Of a stretch of 64,000 bases of DNA, positions 35,553-44,334 are shown piece by piece. Each line of letters opens with the position of its first letter. Position 1 is the first letter of the stretch. Source of the stretch: Ruminococcaceae bacterium UBA1734 (GTDB lineage Bacteria; Bacillota; Clostridia; Oscillospirales; Acutalibacteraceae); NCBI GenBank assembly GCA_002315765.1, contig DCIE01000028.1:42406-106405 (forward strand). Direction: 5' to 3'. Under the pieces are notes generated by a model that saw only the letters and a list, made by a program, of their open reading frames with translations, did no database searches and was not told the origin of the DNA. Made by a program: the position numbers and the translations under genes.

Positions 35553-35570
35553 TTAATTTGGGGGCAAATT

Positions 35571-37115
35571 ATGGAAACATTTTTAGAAAATCTTGCAAAA
35601 GTAAACGATGTGATAAACACATTCGTTTGGGTAAAGATAGGAATTATTATTCTTATCGGAACCGGAATTTTAACAACTGTAATTACAAAGTTTTTTCAGG
35701 TTACACATTTGAAACACTGGTGGAAAAACACAATCGGAAATATGTTTGATAAAAAAGTTATCGGACATTCCAAAGACAAATCATCCATTTCACCCTTCCA
35801 AGCACTGTGTACTGCTCTTGCCGCAACAGTAGGAACGGGTAATATTGCCGGAGTTTCCGCCGCTATTTGTATCGGTGGTGCCGGTGCGGTTTTTTGGATG
35901 TGGGTTGCCGCATTTTTCGGTATGATGACAAACTATTCCGAAAATGTGCTGGGCATTTACTATCGCCGAAAGAATAAGAATGATGAATGGTCCGGAGGTG
36001 CTATGTATTACCTTAAGGACGGATTAGGCAGTAAAAAAGGATGCAAAACCTTAGGTTCGGTACTTGCCGGTTTGTTTTCTGTTTTTGCAATTCTTGCATC
36101 ATTCGGTATCGGCTCAATGGGACAGGTAAACAAAATTGTTGCCAATATTAGTGAAGCTTTTGATATTAAAGCAATTTCAAGCATTACGGTTCTGTCGGGA
36201 GTATCCCTTTATAATGTTCTTCTCGGTGTTTTGATTATGTTGCTTACTGCATTAATAGTTATCGGAGGACTTAAAAGAATTGCCGCCTTTGCCGAAAAGG
36301 TTGTTCCTTTTATGGTTGTAATTTTCGTAATCGGTTCTTTGGTTATTATAGGTATAAATTACATTAATATTCTTCCTGCGTTGAGGTCAATTTTCATAAC
36401 CGCATTTAAGCCGGTTGCTGCTCTCGGAGGCGGTATTGGATTTGTTATCAGCACGGTTATTACACAGGGCTTTAAGCGCGGTGTATTTTCAAACGAGGCC
36501 GGCCTCGGTTCTTCGGTAATGGTTCATTCCAACTCCAATGTAAAAGAGCCGGTTATTCAAGGTATGTGGGGTATATTTGAAGTTTTTGCCGACACAATGG
36601 TAGTTTGCACAATGACAGCTTTAGTTGTCTTGACTTCGGGACTATATGACCTTAATACCGGTAGTTTGGTAAATGATACATTAAAGGATTCTACTCTGGT
36701 TGCTTCGGCATTTAACAGTGTTTTCGGTTGGTGCAACATCGGTCAAAAATTTATTGCCGTAGCTATGTTCCTTTTTGCCTTTACCACCGTTTTAGGTTGG
36801 TCGCACTACGGCTCAAAGGCTTGGGAATATCTATTCGGCGAAAAGAGTGTAATAGTATTTAAAATCATACATATCATTACAGTTATTTTCGGTGCCGTGC
36901 TTTCTTCATCCCTTGCGTGGGATATTTCCGATACATTTAACGGACTTATGATGATTCCTAACCTTATCGGTGTTGTTGTCCTTTGTCCGCTTGTGGCAAA
37001 AATCACTTCAAACTATGTAAAAAGGAAAATCAAAAAGGAAGATGTTAAGCCAATTCTTTCCTACGATGAGAGTATTCAAGCCGATGCCGAAAAAGAGGTC
37101 TTGGCAACAAAATAA
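35571..37115 (+). CDS. Sodium:alanine/glycine symporter (AGCS family)
   Basis: 514 residues from the ATG at 35571 (GGGGGC upstream); longer frames from 35421 run through the riboswitch and terminator. About 11 membrane helices with AGCS motifs: ALCTALAATVGTGNIAGVSAA is split here as ALCTALAATVGTGNIAGV, then NYSENVLGIYYR, QGFKRGVFSNEAGLGSS and FAFTTVLGWSHYG. Imports glycine or alanine with Na+. The glycine riboswitch in its leader points to glycine as a relevant substrate; whether it is on or off with glycine cannot be read with certainty. Confidence 0.95.
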   Translation: METFLENLAKVNDVINTFVWVKIGIIILIGTGILTTVITKFFQVTHLKHWWKNTIGNMFDKKVIGHSKDKSSISPFQALCTALAATVGTGNIAGVSAAICIGGAGAVFWMWVAAFFGMMTNYSENVLGIYYRRKNKNDEWSGGAMYYLKDGLGSKKGCKTLGSVLAGLFSVFAILASFGIGSMGQVNKIVANISEAFDIKAISSITVLSGVSLYNVLLGVLIMLLTALIVIGGLKRIAAFAEKVVPFMVVIFVIGSLVIIGINYINILPALRSIFITAFKPVAALGGGIGFVISTVITQGFKRGVFSNEAGLGSSVMVHSNSNVKEPVIQGMWGIFEVFADTMVVCTMTALVVLTSGLYDLNTGSLVNDTLKDSTLVASAFNSVFGWCNIGQKFIAVAMFLFAFTTVLGWSHYGSKAWEYLFGEKSVIVFKIIHIITVIFGAVLSSSLAWDISDTFNGLMMIPNLIGVVVLCPLVAKITSNYVKRKIKKEDVKPILSYDESIQADAEKEVLATK

Positions 37116-37132
37116 ATTAAGATAACAAAAAA

Positions 37133-37168
37133 CCGAGATTCACTTAAAACTTGTGAGTCTCGGCTTTT
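37133..37168. terminator. Bidirectional terminator, near-copy 1
   Basis: CCGAGATTCAC (37133-37143) pairs with GTGAGTCTCGG (37153-37163). It ends the AGCS gene on the plus strand and the zeta-like gene on the minus strand. Its 31-nt core differs from the hairpin at 37788-37818 at only three loop positions. Confidence 0.85.
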
Positions 37169-37730
37169 ATTTGTTAAACATACTTAAAAATTCATTAAAC
37201 CAATCAGGAGTGTAATTACCGATTTTAATAATTTCACCGTTTTTGTATTCGGCTATGGCAACAAATCCGTTTTCATTATCGTAAAAAGTTGCTTCGTTGC
37301 AATACGGTAGAACTTCAAGTAAATCTTTAAATCGTTTGTTAAACCGTCTGGTTACATTTGCGGCATCAATGCTATGACCGCCTTTGGCAACTCGGTTTTT
37401 AATGCGTTCCAAGCTTTCTTCTACCGTGTTTACCGCTACATAATACAATCTGATATTATAACCGAGTTTAATGGCTTTTTTTGCTGTGGTAATAGTTTTA
37501 TGACCTGAAAGAGTGGTTTCCTGAGTGAAACAAATTTCCTTTTGTAAACATTCATTAATTTCAGAAATAGCTTTTTTACCACCGACAATAGGGTCTTTGT
37601 TGTAAAGGAATGTTATTTTGTCAACATCAATTATCTTTCCTAAATTATTAATTTCGGTTTTTAAAACTCCGGTTAAACTGCTTTTCCCGGCTCCGTTTAC
37701 ACCGCCGACAATTGTATAGGTCTTCAACAT
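37167..37730 (-). CDS. Zeta-toxin-like P-loop kinase
   Basis: 187 residues from the ATG at 37730 (GAGGTGAG upstream). P-loop GGVNGAGKSSLTG (about 9-21), ETTLSGHKTI, VEESLERIKNRVAKGGHSI and VTRRFNKRF are typical of zeta-toxin/AAA-33-type kinases, which phosphorylate UDP-sugars or other small molecules. No antitoxin gene (epsilon or other small ORF) lies beside it, so calling it a toxin is not justified. It has its own promoter (TTGCAT-N17-TAAAAT, 37750-37778) and sits between two near-identical terminators. Confidence 0.8.
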   Translation of the reverse strand: MLKTYTIVGGVNGAGKSSLTGVLKTEINNLGKIIDVDKITFLYNKDPIVGGKKAISEINECLQKEICFTQETTLSGHKTITTAKKAIKLGYNIRLYYVAVNTVEESLERIKNRVAKGGHSIDAANVTRRFNKRFKDLLEVLPYCNEATFYDNENGFVAIAEYKNGEIIKIGNYTPDWFNEFLSMFNK

Positions 37731-37749
37731 ACTCACCTCATTTATTGAT

Positions 37750-37778
37750 ATTTTATCACAAAACATATAAAAATGCAA
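37750..37778 (-). promoter_or_regulatory. Promoter of the zeta-like kinase gene
   Basis: On the minus strand TTGCAT (37773-37778), 17-base spacer, TAAAAT (37750-37755). Confidence 0.55.
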
Positions 37779-37787
37779 ATTTAAAAA

Positions 37788-37824
37788 CCGAGATTCACTT
37801 AAAGCAGGTGAGTCTCGGTTTTTT
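37788..37824. terminator. Bidirectional terminator, near-copy 2
   Basis: CCGAGATTCAC (37788-37798) pairs with GTGAGTCTCGG (37808-37818) with T-runs on both sides. It ends the ACT-hom-lysC operon on the minus strand. Confidence 0.88.
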
Positions 37825-37839
37825 GATAGGTTTTATATT

Positions 37840-39048
37840 TTAATTGAAAAATGCATCGTGGATTGCGGTAACAGCTTTGTCGGCATAATTTTCATCGATT
37901 AGAACAGATATCTTAATTTCGCTTGTGGAAATCATTCTAAGGTTAATATTGCTGTCAAATAGTGCTTCAAACATCTTTGCGGCAACACCCGGATGACTCT
38001 CCATTCCGGCACCTACAATTGAAACCTTGGCAACATCGGAATCACATTTAATATCGGAGAATTCCAAGTTGTCTGAGAATAACTTAATAGCTTCGATTGC
38101 TTCGTTTGCGAAAGGACGGTTAACGGTAAATGTAATGTCCTTTGTTCCGTCTCTACCCACCGACTGAAGAATCATATCAATGCTGATATTCTTTTGAGCC
38201 AAGGCATTGAATAACTTAAAAGCTATTCCGGGATTATTATTAAGACCGATAACTGAAATTGCTGCAACATCTGTATCTTTTGCTACGCCTCTGATTAGTG
38301 TTTTTTCCATTTTAACCTTCTCCTTAACTATTGTTCCGGGTTTTTCTTCAAGACTTGAAAGAACTTCAAGTTCAACATTATGTTTTTTTGCCATTTCTAC
38401 TGAACGGTTGTTTAAAACCTGTGCTCCTAAAGTGGCAAGTTCCAACATTTCGTCATAGGTTATTTCGTCTAACTTTTGTGCTGATTTAACCTTTCGTGGG
38501 TCGGCGGTATATACGCCGTCAACATCGGTATAAATCTGACATTTTTGGGCATTCATTGTTGCGGCAATAGCAACGGCGCTGGTATCCGAGCCACCTCTGC
38601 CCAAAGTGGTTAAATTGTCATACTTACTGATTCCCTGAAAACCGGCTACAATAATGATTTTTTTCTTGTCAAGCTCGGCTTTCATGCGTTCGGTATTAAT
38701 ATTTTTAATTCTTGCAATACCGTGGTGAGAATCGGTATTAAATCCTGCCTGCCAGCCTAAGAGGGAAATAACGGGATATCCGAGCTTTTCAATCGCCATT
38801 GCCAAAAGGGCAATTGAAATTTGTTCTCCTGCATTAAGCAGAACATCCATTTCTCTTTTTGAGCAGCCGTTTGGATTTATTTCCTTTGCCTTTTCGATAA
38901 GGTCATCAGTTGTGTCGCCTTGGGCTGATACTACGACAATAACATCGTTTCCCTTAGCGTAGTCCTTTGTAATAATGTTCGCAACATTAAATACTCTTTC
39001 GGCGTTTGCAACCGAACTTCCACCGAATTTTTTAACTATTAGCGCCAT
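37840..39048 (-). CDS. lysC: Aspartate kinase
   Basis: 402 residues. Kinase domain with VKKFGGSSVANAERV, FNTDSHHGIARI and TTLGRGGSDTSAVAIAA, then two ACT domains (from about residue 265: AAISVIGLNNNPGIAFKLF and VAKVSIVGAGMESHPGVAAKMF) for feedback control. Phosphorylates aspartate, the first step to lysine, threonine and methionine. Last gene of ACT-hom-lysC. Which end product inhibits it cannot be told. Confidence 0.96.
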   Translation of the reverse strand: MALIVKKFGGSSVANAERVFNVANIITKDYAKGNDVIVVVSAQGDTTDDLIEKAKEINPNGCSKREMDVLLNAGEQISIALLAMAIEKLGYPVISLLGWQAGFNTDSHHGIARIKNINTERMKAELDKKKIIIVAGFQGISKYDNLTTLGRGGSDTSAVAIAATMNAQKCQIYTDVDGVYTADPRKVKSAQKLDEITYDEMLELATLGAQVLNNRSVEMAKKHNVELEVLSSLEEKPGTIVKEKVKMEKTLIRGVAKDTDVAAISVIGLNNNPGIAFKLFNALAQKNISIDMILQSVGRDGTKDITFTVNRPFANEAIEAIKLFSDNLEFSDIKCDSDVAKVSIVGAGMESHPGVAAKMFEALFDSNINLRMISTSEIKISVLIDENYADKAVTAIHDAFFN

Positions 39049-39061
39049 ATATTTACCTCCC

Positions 39062-40285
39062 TTAGAGTGTGTGTAAAATTTTAATTTTGTCAGCTTTTAA
39101 TGTGTTTATTTTATGGGTTAACTTGCTTTCAAAATCCTTTTGGGTGAGAAATGCAAGTTCGCCTTTTTCTTTATTCTTAATAGCAAATATATCATTTCCG
39201 AAGGTTTTGATGAAACTTTCTTCAAGCAAGGAGAAATCCTTTGCGGTTAAGCGAACATAAAGTTTTGTTTCTTCATCCTCTTTTTCCACAATAGACTCGT
39301 CAGTGTCCTCCCAAGAAAGGTATTTTCTTGTTTCGAGATGTTTTGCACAGTCCATAATGTCGGCGACAACAGCACTTGCAGTCGGCAATTTTCCCGCACC
39401 GCGACCGTAGAAAATAACTTCATCCACCGAATCACCCATAACCGAAACGGCATTAAACACACCGTTTACATCCGAAAGCAGGTAATCACGACTCACAAGG
39501 GTAGGACGAACATTAATAGAAACCTTGCCGTTTTCCAAGAGTTTTGCTTTTCCTATTAGCTTTATAACATAATTAAATGCATTTGCATAATCAATGTCCG
39601 CAAGGGTAATGTCGGTAATTCCTACGGTTTCAACCTGTTTAGGATAAATATGTTTGCCGAAAGCAAGGGAAGCCAAGATACAAATTTTTCTACAAGCATC
39701 GTGTCCTTCAATATCGGCAGCAGGATTTTTCTCGGCATAGCCGTTGTCTTGAGCAAGTTTTAATGCCGTGTCAAAATCCATATTATCCATAATCATTTTA
39801 TTTAAAATGTAGTTAGTTGTTCCGTTTAATATGCCTTTAACCTCGGTGATTTTGTTTGCTGCAAGGCATTGTACCATAGGACGCAAAATGGGTATTCCGC
39901 CGCCTACACTCGCTTCGAACAAGAAATTTACATTCTTTTCGTTTGCGATTTTAATAAGCTCGGCACCTTTTTCGGCAACTAATTCCTTGTTGGAGGTTAC
40001 AACGCTTTTACCTGAGGATAAACACTTCTTAACAAAGTCGTATGCAGGATTAATACCGCCCATAGCCTCAACAACTATTTTAACTTCATCATCATTTAAA
40101 ATGGTATTAAAATCAGTTGTAAATTTGTCCTTGTAGTCAAGCTCGTCAAAGCTTCTAAGGTCAAGGATATATTTTACATTAATATCCTCTTTAACACCCT
40201 TAGCAATGTGTTCTTTTGAACGGATTAGTATTTCGGCAACTCCCGAACCTACTACACCGTGTCCCATAATTGCAACATTAATCAT
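39062..40285 (-). CDS. hom: Homoserine dehydrogenase
   Basis: 407 residues. NAD(P)-binding GHGVVGSGVAEIL (about 8-20), catalytic region FLFEASVGGGIPILRPM and GILNGTTNYILNKM, PAADIEGHDACRKICILA, and a C-terminal ACT domain (YVRLTAKDFSLLEESFIKTFG). Makes homoserine from aspartate semialdehyde for Thr and Met. It lies 13 bases after the aspartate-kinase partner gene order ACT-hom-lysC, one pathway in one transcript. Confidence 0.96.
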   Translation of the reverse strand: MINVAIMGHGVVGSGVAEILIRSKEHIAKGVKEDINVKYILDLRSFDELDYKDKFTTDFNTILNDDEVKIVVEAMGGINPAYDFVKKCLSSGKSVVTSNKELVAEKGAELIKIANEKNVNFLFEASVGGGIPILRPMVQCLAANKITEVKGILNGTTNYILNKMIMDNMDFDTALKLAQDNGYAEKNPAADIEGHDACRKICILASLAFGKHIYPKQVETVGITDITLADIDYANAFNYVIKLIGKAKLLENGKVSINVRPTLVSRDYLLSDVNGVFNAVSVMGDSVDEVIFYGRGAGKLPTASAVVADIMDCAKHLETRKYLSWEDTDESIVEKEDEETKLYVRLTAKDFSLLEESFIKTFGNDIFAIKNKEKGELAFLTQKDFESKLTHKINTLKADKIKILHTL

Positions 40286-40297
40286 TTTTCTTCTCCG

Positions 40298-40726
40298 TTA
40301 TATTGATTTAATTGAAATAATACCTTCTGTAGCCCTAAGCTCATCAAGTAAAGCATCAAGGGATATTTTAACATTATCTGTACAAACTGTAAGTGTTACG
40401 GGTGCTGTGCCGTTTTGCGGAGCACCTTGGTTTACGGTGATAATGTTAGCACCTTTTTCGTAAAGTGTTTGCGTCAATGCCGAGAAAACACCGGCTTTAT
40501 CACATAAAACTGCATTGAGAGTTAAGGTTGTTGAAAGAGAATCCTCAAGCCTAAAGACATAATCTTTGTACTTATAAAATGCACTTCTTGAAATACCTAC
40601 GATTTTTACGGCTTCCGAAGTGTTTTTTGCTTCTCCTTTAGCCAACAATTCTTTTGCTTCAATTACTCCTTTGAAAATAGGAGGCAGTATTTTTGAATTG
40701 ACGATTAATAAGTTGTCATTTTTCAT
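40298..40726 (-). CDS. ACT domain-containing protein (PheB-like, UPF0735)
   Basis: 142 residues from the ATG at 40726 (GGAGGA 5 bases upstream; a GTG at 40738 overlaps that site). The N-terminal half holds a helix-turn-helix-like segment (GEAKNTSEAVKIVGISRSAFYKYKDYV split: SEAVKIVGISRSAFYKYKD), the C-terminal half an ACT domain (VLCDKAGVFSALTQTLYEKGANIITV). Always seen before hom in such operons; probably a regulator sensing an amino acid. Confidence 0.9.
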   Translation of the reverse strand: MKNDNLLIVNSKILPPIFKGVIEAKELLAKGEAKNTSEAVKIVGISRSAFYKYKDYVFRLEDSLSTTLTLNAVLCDKAGVFSALTQTLYEKGANIITVNQGAPQNGTAPVTLTVCTDNVKISLDALLDELRATEGIISIKSI

Positions 40727-40756
40727 TTTGTCCTCCACTCGAAAACGATGTCCGTA

Positions 40757-40785
40757 ATTATACTACATTTTTTTCAATATGTCAA
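40757..40785 (-). promoter_or_regulatory. Consensus promoter of the ACT-hom-lysC operon
   Basis: On the minus strand TTGACA (40780-40785), 17-base spacer, TATAAT (40757-40762): perfect consensus. The divergent ytvI-like gene starts about 40 bases away. Confidence 0.88.
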
Positions 40786-40824
40786 CCGATTTTGAAAGAA
40801 AAAATGAAAAAAGGGGAAATTTTT

Positions 40825-41853
40825 TTGAATTATAGAGAAAAAGGTCAATTTTTAATAAATTTTGCATATTATTTGTGCATATCGGTAATTGCTTTTTTAT
40901 GTGTCAAGGTACTGTTTTTTTATCTTTGGCCTTTTGTTTTCGGTTTTATTATTTCTCATTTTTCAAGAAAACTCGGGAAAAAATTTTGCAAAAAAATCAA
41001 ACTTCCCATAACAGTACTTGCTTTGGGAATACAAATATTGCTGTTAATACTGCTGTTGGTACTTTTGTATTTGCTTTTTGCAACACTGTCCCAAAACACT
41101 TTGGAGATAATAGACAATATTTCCGTATTTTTAAAAAATGCTTATAAGGTACTGAAAAACACAATAAACCCCATAAAAAGCAATTATCCGTTATACAGTA
41201 AAATACTGTCGGCATCCCATAAGATGATTGACAAAGGAATTAATTATTTGTCGTCTCAAATAGGAAGATTTGTCGCCGAAGTTCCCGGTTTTTTAATCGG
41301 AATTGTTGTCATGGTTACATCTGCACTTTATATAACCGCCGACTATTTAAGACTCGCCAAGTTTTTAAAGCTTGTCATTAACAGTGCAAGATATCAAAAA
41401 CTTTTAAATATCAAAGCCGTAGTTTATAAAACGGTAAAACTGTATCTTGGCGGATACTTCAAGATTTTTTTGTTGACTTTTTTTGAATTAACAGCCGGAT
41501 TTTGGGCTTTCAAAATATCTAACCCGGTAATTTCGGCACTTGCAATAGCACTAATAGACATTCTTCCCGTTTTCGGCACAGGAACAATTTTAATACCTTG
41601 GTCGGTGGCGCTTTTGGTTTCGGATAATTACAAGCTTGGTATAGAACTGATTGTACTATATATTGTTGTTACGGTAATCAGAAATATTTCCGAGCCGAAA
41701 ATAATGGGAGAAAGGTTTAATATTAATCCTTTTTTTGCCTTGTTTTTTATGTTTGTGGGATTTAAAATCGGCGGCGTAATAGGAATTATTGTTTTGCCGA
41801 TTTTTATAATTGTTACAGCCGACTATTATAAAACCTATGTTATGAATAAATAA
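40825..41853 (+). CDS. ytvI: AI-2E family / YtvI-like membrane protein
   Basis: 342 residues from the TTG at 40825, preferred because AAGGGG lies 8 bases upstream; TTG 40792 has none. Eight or so membrane helices in the AI-2E exporter pattern: YLWPFVFGFIISHFSRKLG, ALIDILPVFGTGTILIPWS and RNISEPKIMGERFNINPFF. The arrangement matches the sporulation membrane protein YtvI. Transport substrate unknown. A 43-nt inverted repeat follows at 41857-41899. Confidence 0.85.
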   Translation: MNYREKGQFLINFAYYLCISVIAFLCVKVLFFYLWPFVFGFIISHFSRKLGKKFCKKIKLPITVLALGIQILLLILLLVLLYLLFATLSQNTLEIIDNISVFLKNAYKVLKNTINPIKSNYPLYSKILSASHKMIDKGINYLSSQIGRFVAEVPGFLIGIVVMVTSALYITADYLRLAKFLKLVINSARYQKLLNIKAVVYKTVKLYLGGYFKIFLLTFFELTAGFWAFKISNPVISALAIALIDILPVFGTGTILIPWSVALLVSDNYKLGIELIVLYIVVTVIRNISEPKIMGERFNINPFFALFFMFVGFKIGGVIGIIVLPIFIIVTADYYKTYVMNK

Positions 41854-41856
41854 CCC

Positions 41857-41899
41857 TTTGTCAAAACCCATAATTTTTCATATTATGAAATGGGACAAA
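41857..41899 (+). repeat. Interrupted inverted repeat after ytvI
   Basis: TTTGTC, CCCAT and TTTCAT blocks pair with ATGAAA, ATGGG and GACAAA in order, giving a ~17-bp stem with bulges. No T-run follows, so it is not a standard terminator. It lies 25 bases before the DUF3343 ATG and may be a leader structure. Confidence 0.5.
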
Positions 41900-41924
41900 A
41901 GCATAATAAAGGGGGACTATTCAA

Positions 41925-42131
41925 ATGGAAATCAAAATAATAACGGGTAGTGTTACCTATGCTGTTAAATGTAAAGATGTGTTGATATCCAAGGGATATA
42001 AGGCAACTATTGTGAGAAATGCTTCGGAAATAACCAGTGGATGTGGCTATGCTGTAAAAACCGTGGGAGAAAGGGAAGCGATAAGGAAGATTTTAATCGA
42101 AAATAATGTAAAGTTTACTAAAATACAGTAA
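41925..42131 (+). CDS. DUF3343 putative Se/S carrier-like protein
   Basis: 68 residues: a ferredoxin-like small domain with AVKCKDVLISKGYKATIV and SGCGYAVKTVGER. The conserved Cys-Gly-Tyr-Ala matches DUF3343, proposed to carry sulfur or selenium. The cysteine desulfurase encoded 63 bases downstream is its expected partner. AAGGGGG precedes the ATG. Confidence 0.85.
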   Translation: MEIKIITGSVTYAVKCKDVLISKGYKATIVRNASEITSGCGYAVKTVGEREAIRKILIENNVKFTKIQ

Positions 42132-42194
42132 TACTTGTGCTGTCCTCCGAATACTGGGCGGACGGCATTTTATTAAATATAAACGGTGATTTTT

Positions 42195-43328
42195 ATGATA
42201 TATTTTGATAATGCTGCCACAACCGGTCGAAAGCCGAGGAATGTAAAATCGGCAGTGAATTACGCACTTGAAAATCTTTGTGCAAACCCGGGGCGGGGAG
42301 GATATGATAGGGCCATTAAAGCCTCCGAAGCCCTTTACGGCGCACGAAAAAAGATTAGCGATTTTTTTGGCGGAAATGGTGCCGAAAGGGTGGTGTTTTG
42401 CAATAACTGTACCGAAGCCGTAAACATTGTCGTTAAGGGGAATTTAAAGGCAGGGGATCATGTTGTTGTATCTGATTTAGAGCATAATGCCGTAATGCGT
42501 CCTTTGCATAAAATCGGCATTTTATATTCGATTGCAAAGGTATCCTTTGATGATGATTTGGAAACATTAAAAGAATTTGAGGATAAAATAACCGAAAATA
42601 CAAAGATGGTGATTTGCACTTCGGCGTCTAATGTTACGGGAAAAATTCTACCCATAAAAGGAATAGGTGATATTTGTAAGAGAAAAAATATACTGTTTGC
42701 AGTAGACGGAGCACAGGGTGGGGGAATAATCCCTATAAATATGCGTGAAATGAACATTGATTATCTATGTATAGCAGGACACAAGGGACTATATGCACCT
42801 ATGGGAAGCGGTGTGTTGATTGCGAATAAAGATATAAAAAACACACTTATTGAGGGTGGAAACGGGCTTAATTCTTTAGAACTTTCGCAACCGCCAATAC
42901 TTCCCGAAGGGTTTGAAAGCGGAACGGTCGGACTCCCCTCGGTAATGGGAATAGGTGCAGGAATAGATTTTATCAATAATACCGGAATGGAAAAACTGTA
43001 CAACCACGAGCTTTCATTGGTGCAGTATGTATTTTCAAATCTTTCAAAAGACAAAAGATTTACGGTATATGGCAATTATCCGGAAAACGGAAAATATGTG
43101 CCGGTGATGTCCTTTAATGTAAGAAATACAAATTCCGTAGAAGTGGCAGACTATCTTAACAAAAACGGTATTGCCGTAAGGTCGGGATTTCATTGTTCAA
43201 AACTTGCTCATAACAAATTAGGCACCACCTTAACCGGAACGGTGAGAATTTCCATGGGTTATTTCAATAACAGCGCCGAAGCCGAAAGATTTGTCGGTAT
43301 AATTAAAAAAATGAAAAATAGTGGTTGA
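42195..43328 (+). CDS. Cysteine desulfurase family class V aminotransferase
   Basis: 377 residues from the ATG at 42195. PLP fold-type I: YFDNAATTGRKP, FCNNCTEAVNIV, SDLEHNAVMRPL, FAVDGAQGGGI and the PLP-lysine CIAGHKGLYAPMGSG (Lys near 200), and the catalytic-loop Cys in VRSGFHCSKLAHNKLGT. Removes sulfur or selenium from cysteine or selenocysteine. With DUF3343 upstream it probably supplies S/Se to a carrier; no isc/suf scaffold is adjacent. Confidence 0.92.
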   Translation: MIYFDNAATTGRKPRNVKSAVNYALENLCANPGRGGYDRAIKASEALYGARKKISDFFGGNGAERVVFCNNCTEAVNIVVKGNLKAGDHVVVSDLEHNAVMRPLHKIGILYSIAKVSFDDDLETLKEFEDKITENTKMVICTSASNVTGKILPIKGIGDICKRKNILFAVDGAQGGGIIPINMREMNIDYLCIAGHKGLYAPMGSGVLIANKDIKNTLIEGGNGLNSLELSQPPILPEGFESGTVGLPSVMGIGAGIDFINNTGMEKLYNHELSLVQYVFSNLSKDKRFTVYGNYPENGKYVPVMSFNVRNTNSVEVADYLNKNGIAVRSGFHCSKLAHNKLGTTLTGTVRISMGYFNNSAEAERFVGIIKKMKNSG

Positions 43329-43401
43329 AGAGTTTTTGGGGATATGTTATACTGTAATTGTGTATTTGTATGCAAAAATATCTTTTAAGGATTGGTGAAA
43401 A

Positions 43402-44334
43402 ATGACGGAGATAATAAACTCGGTTTACAATAGTTTGTATGCCCTTTGGAATCAAATTGTTTATGCCGTTTCCAATGCCCGACCTTTTGATGTTGTTGAT
43501 ATAATTTTAGTGGCTTTTTTACTATATAAAGCCTTTGTGTTTTTAAGAGAGACCCGTTCGGGACAGCTTGTTAAAGGTATTGCCGTACTGCTTGTTATTT
43601 ACGGACTTGCAAAGTGGTGGCAATTGGCTGTTTTAGAGTGGATACTGTCGGTAGTCTTTAATTCGGCGATTATTGTTGTGGCGATTATTTTCCAGCCGGA
43701 AATAAGGCGAATACTTGAACGCGTGGGACAAACAAAGTTCGGTGTTGCAAGGCTTGGCGTGGAAAGCGGACAGGAAGCTGTTGAAAGCATTGAAAATGTA
43801 GGCAGAGCCGCAAGAATAATGTCCGAGTCAAAGACCGGCGCATTAATCGTTTTTGAGAGAAAAACCCAGCTCGGGGAAATAATAAATACCGGTACAATTA
43901 TTAATGCAAAAACAACAGTTGCTATGATTACAAATATCTTTTTCCCGAAAGCTCCGCTTCATGACGGTGCGGTTATTATGCGAGACGGGAAAATTTATGC
44001 CGCCGGTTGCATATTGCCCTTGACCGAGAATAACGAGTTGTCATCAAGTCTCGGAACACGCCATAGAGCGGCTATCGGTATGACGGAAAATTCCGATGCG
44101 GTGGTTCTGATAGTGTCTGAAGAAACGGGCAATATTTCTATCGCCGTAAACGGTGAGATTAAAAGCGGATATAACGGTGTTACTGCCGTTGAAAGGCTGA
44201 CAAGACTTTTAATTGAAAATCCGGTGGTTGAGGAAAACCACATAATTTCAACCGTGAAGAGGGCAATTCCTTTCGGTGCCAAGGAAAGTGTTAAACCTAA
44301 CGAAAGTGAGGCTGAAAAAAATGAAAAAGATTAG
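43402..44334 (+). CDS. cdaA: Diadenylate cyclase CdaA
   Basis: 310 residues: three N-terminal membrane helices (about 30-100) then the DAC domain with the catalytic LHDGAVIMRDG (DGA motif) and LGTRHRAAIG (RHR motif). Makes c-di-AMP, which controls potassium, osmolyte and wall homeostasis. The gene for its regulator CdaR overlaps by 14 bases; glmM, often third, is not here. Candidate promoter TTGAAG-N17-TATACT at 43324-43352. Confidence 0.96.
   Translation: MTEIINSVYNSLYALWNQIVYAVSNARPFDVVDIILVAFLLYKAFVFLRETRSGQLVKGIAVLLVIYGLAKWWQLAVLEWILSVVFNSAIIVVAIIFQPEIRRILERVGQTKFGVARLGVESGQEAVESIENVGRAARIMSESKTGALIVFERKTQLGEIINTGTIINAKTTVAMITNIFFPKAPLHDGAVIMRDGKIYAAGCILPLTENNELSSSLGTRHRAAIGMTENSDAVVLIVSEETGNISIAVNGEIKSGYNGVTAVERLTRLLIENPVVEENHIISTVKRAIPFGAKESVKPNESEAEKNEKD

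Noticed and set aside
35357..35570. ORF across the riboswitch and an N-terminal extension of the AGCS gene
   Set aside because: The sequence is explained by the glycine aptamer and terminator; the ATG at 35571 gives a normal-length symporter.
37167..37730. Toxin-antitoxin system
   Set aside because: No small antitoxin ORF flanks the kinase on either side.
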